A DNA stretch of 57,345 nucleotides from Komagataeibacter xylinus (GTDB lineage: Bacteria > Pseudomonadota > Alphaproteobacteria > Acetobacterales > Acetobacteraceae), in NCBI RefSeq assembly GCF_004302915.1, contig NZ_QQBI01000021.1:1-57345 (forward strand), read 5' to 3'. The translations under genes were made by a program, and so were the position numbers. This document shows, one piece after another, positions 56,432-57,345 of the stretch (positions are counted from its first letter, which is position 1; every line of letters starts with the position of its first letter). The notes under the pieces are model-generated. The model searched no databases. It worked only from the letters and a program-made list of their open reading frames with translations, and was not told where the DNA came from.

Positions 56432-57345
56432 TCACGGAAGGGTTGTACATCGGGTCAGATTATGAAAAAGTCTGTTTTGTAGAAAAGATGTTTTCATAAG
56501 CAATAAACGAACCCGATGCAGACAGAGTGTAGCGCAGGCGCGTATGACTTTCCAGCCTCCTGTGGACGGCGTGTAGTAGCCCATTTTGATGGAGGTCGCA
56601 TGAGTTCGGATGGCGGTGTCATTCTGCTAAAGCAGGTCGATGATCGTCTGGGGCTCAGTCGCCGTTTTGCTGCCTGTTTTCGCGATGAGCGGCATCCTGC
56701 CTTTGTGGAATACCGGGTTGAAGACCTCGTCCGTCAGCGGATCATGGGACTGGCCCTGGGCTACGAAGACCTCAATGATCATGATGCCTTACGTCATGAC
56801 CTGATCTTTGGTCTGGCGTCGGGCCGTCTTTCAGGAGGCCGGGCCAACTGTGCCGCACTGGCTGGCAAATCCACCCTGAACCGGCTGGAGCGTAGTGGCC
56901 ACGAGGCAGACCGTTACTGTCGTATCATTGCTGATCATGAGGCTCTGGCCGGACTGTTCGTCACACTCTTCATGGACCAGCATGACCGCGCGCCTGCCCG
57001 GATCATTCTGGATGTGGATGCGACCGACGATCGTATCCATGGTCATCAGGAAGGCCGGGCCTTTCATGGGTATTACGGCCATAACTGCTATCTGCCGTTA
57101 TACATCTTCTGCGGAGACCATCTCCTGAGCGCCAGCCTGCGCACGGCAGACCGGGACCCGGGGAACGAAGCACTGGCAGACATCAGCCGGATCGTGAAAC
57201 AGATCAGGAACCGCTGGCCCCGGGTGCGTATCCTTATCCGCGGAGATAGTGGCTTCGCCCGCGACAGCCTGATGACATGGTGCGAAGACAACCACGTTGA
57301 CTTCCTGTTCGGGCTTGCAGGAAACACCCGCCTGTATGACCGGAT
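56432..57345 (+). mobile_element. IS1380-family insertion sequence, left part
   Basis: Begins close to 56432, where the ABC reading frame is broken, and runs past the window edge. It carries an IS1380-type transposase in the opposite direction to the operon. IS1380 was first described in acetic acid bacteria. The left terminal repeat should lie in the first tens of bases; the right end and target duplication cannot be seen. Confidence 0.85.
56516..57345 (+). CDS. IS1380-family transposase, partial at window edge
   Basis: At least 276 codons, no stop before the edge. The ATG at 56516 begins MQTECSAGAYDFPASCGRR, then HFDGGRMSSDGG and LALGYEDLNDHDALRHD, typical of IS1380. Catalytic acids lie in ILDVDATDDRIHGHQEG and LIRGDSGFARDSLM. 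GYYGHNCYLPLYIFCGDHLL is also a family stretch. Later ATGs (56600) would drop the conserved N-terminus. The DNA is somewhat less GC-rich than the operon. Confidence 0.93.
   Translation, partial: MQTECSAGAYDFPASCGRRVVAHFDGGRMSSDGGVILLKQVDDRLGLSRRFAACFRDERHPAFVEYRVEDLVRQRIMGLALGYEDLNDHDALRHDLIFGLASGRLSGGRANCAALAGKSTLNRLERSGHEADRYCRIIADHEALAGLFVTLFMDQHDRAPARIILDVDATDDRIHGHQEGRAFHGYYGHNCYLPLYIFCGDHLLSASLRTADRDPGNEALADISRIVKQIRNRWPRVRILIRGDSGFARDSLMTWCEDNHVDFLFGLAGNTRLYDR

Overview
The window reads as chromosomal DNA of an acetic acid bacterium (Acetobacteraceae, most like Komagataeibacter). Support comes from a GC-rich genome with long spurious antisense frames, a fused transaldolase/phosphoglucose isomerase inside a pentose-phosphate gene set, a two-piece (permuted) alphaproteobacterial tmRNA with tag ANDNSEVLAVAA, an alpha-type SspB, and an IS1380-family element at the right edge. 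The genus is inference from gene content; no search was possible.

Layout. 1-8814 (all minus): tkt, tal-pgi fusion, gnd, zwf and two tandem HAD phosphatases form a pentose-phosphate block. 9243-12501 (plus): an MBL-fold hydrolase, an ankyrin protein, HisC and a small coiled-coil protein. 12764-15257: a polyol-type MFS transporter (minus) and a small exported protein (plus). 15374-25637 (mostly minus): opgG-opgH for osmoregulated periplasmic glucans, a ModE-like regulator, a divergent GNAT gene, mannitol 2-dehydrogenase, a FUSC membrane protein, HtrA/DegP and OpgC. 25861-28324: Mrp/ApbC and a TerB-DnaJ protein. 28351-31929 (minus): queA-tgt-queG plus a ribbon-helix-helix gene, all with start/stop overlaps. 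32271-35945: a small protein, a PEBP protein, a VOC protein, class I fumarase and SspB. 36130-36424: tmRNA, directly upstream of sspB. 36577-39369 (plus): thyX, mlaA, mlaC. 40021-41397: an AT-rich pair with a Gpi18-like glycosyltransferase. 41425-45835: isoaspartyl peptidase, GNAT, EttA, tRNA-Ile(CAU), pyrophosphatase. 45938-56431 (minus): one apparent operon of type I secretion genes (ABC, HlyD), a SEL1-repeat protein, two glycosyltransferases and a ChW-like protein. Its first gene is cut by an IS1380-family insertion that runs off the window.

Two patterns cross these regions. First, a dispersed palindromic repeat of about 85 bp occurs six times (12576, 15288, 20146, 32037, 33060, 45845), with terminal inverted repeats and two internal hairpins; five copies lie exactly between convergent genes. 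Second, the secretion plus glycosylation operon (45938-56431) looks like a dedicated system for exporting and glycosylating a surface protein. Its substrate is not in the window, and it appears to have lost its promoter and the N-terminal domain of its ABC transporter to the IS.
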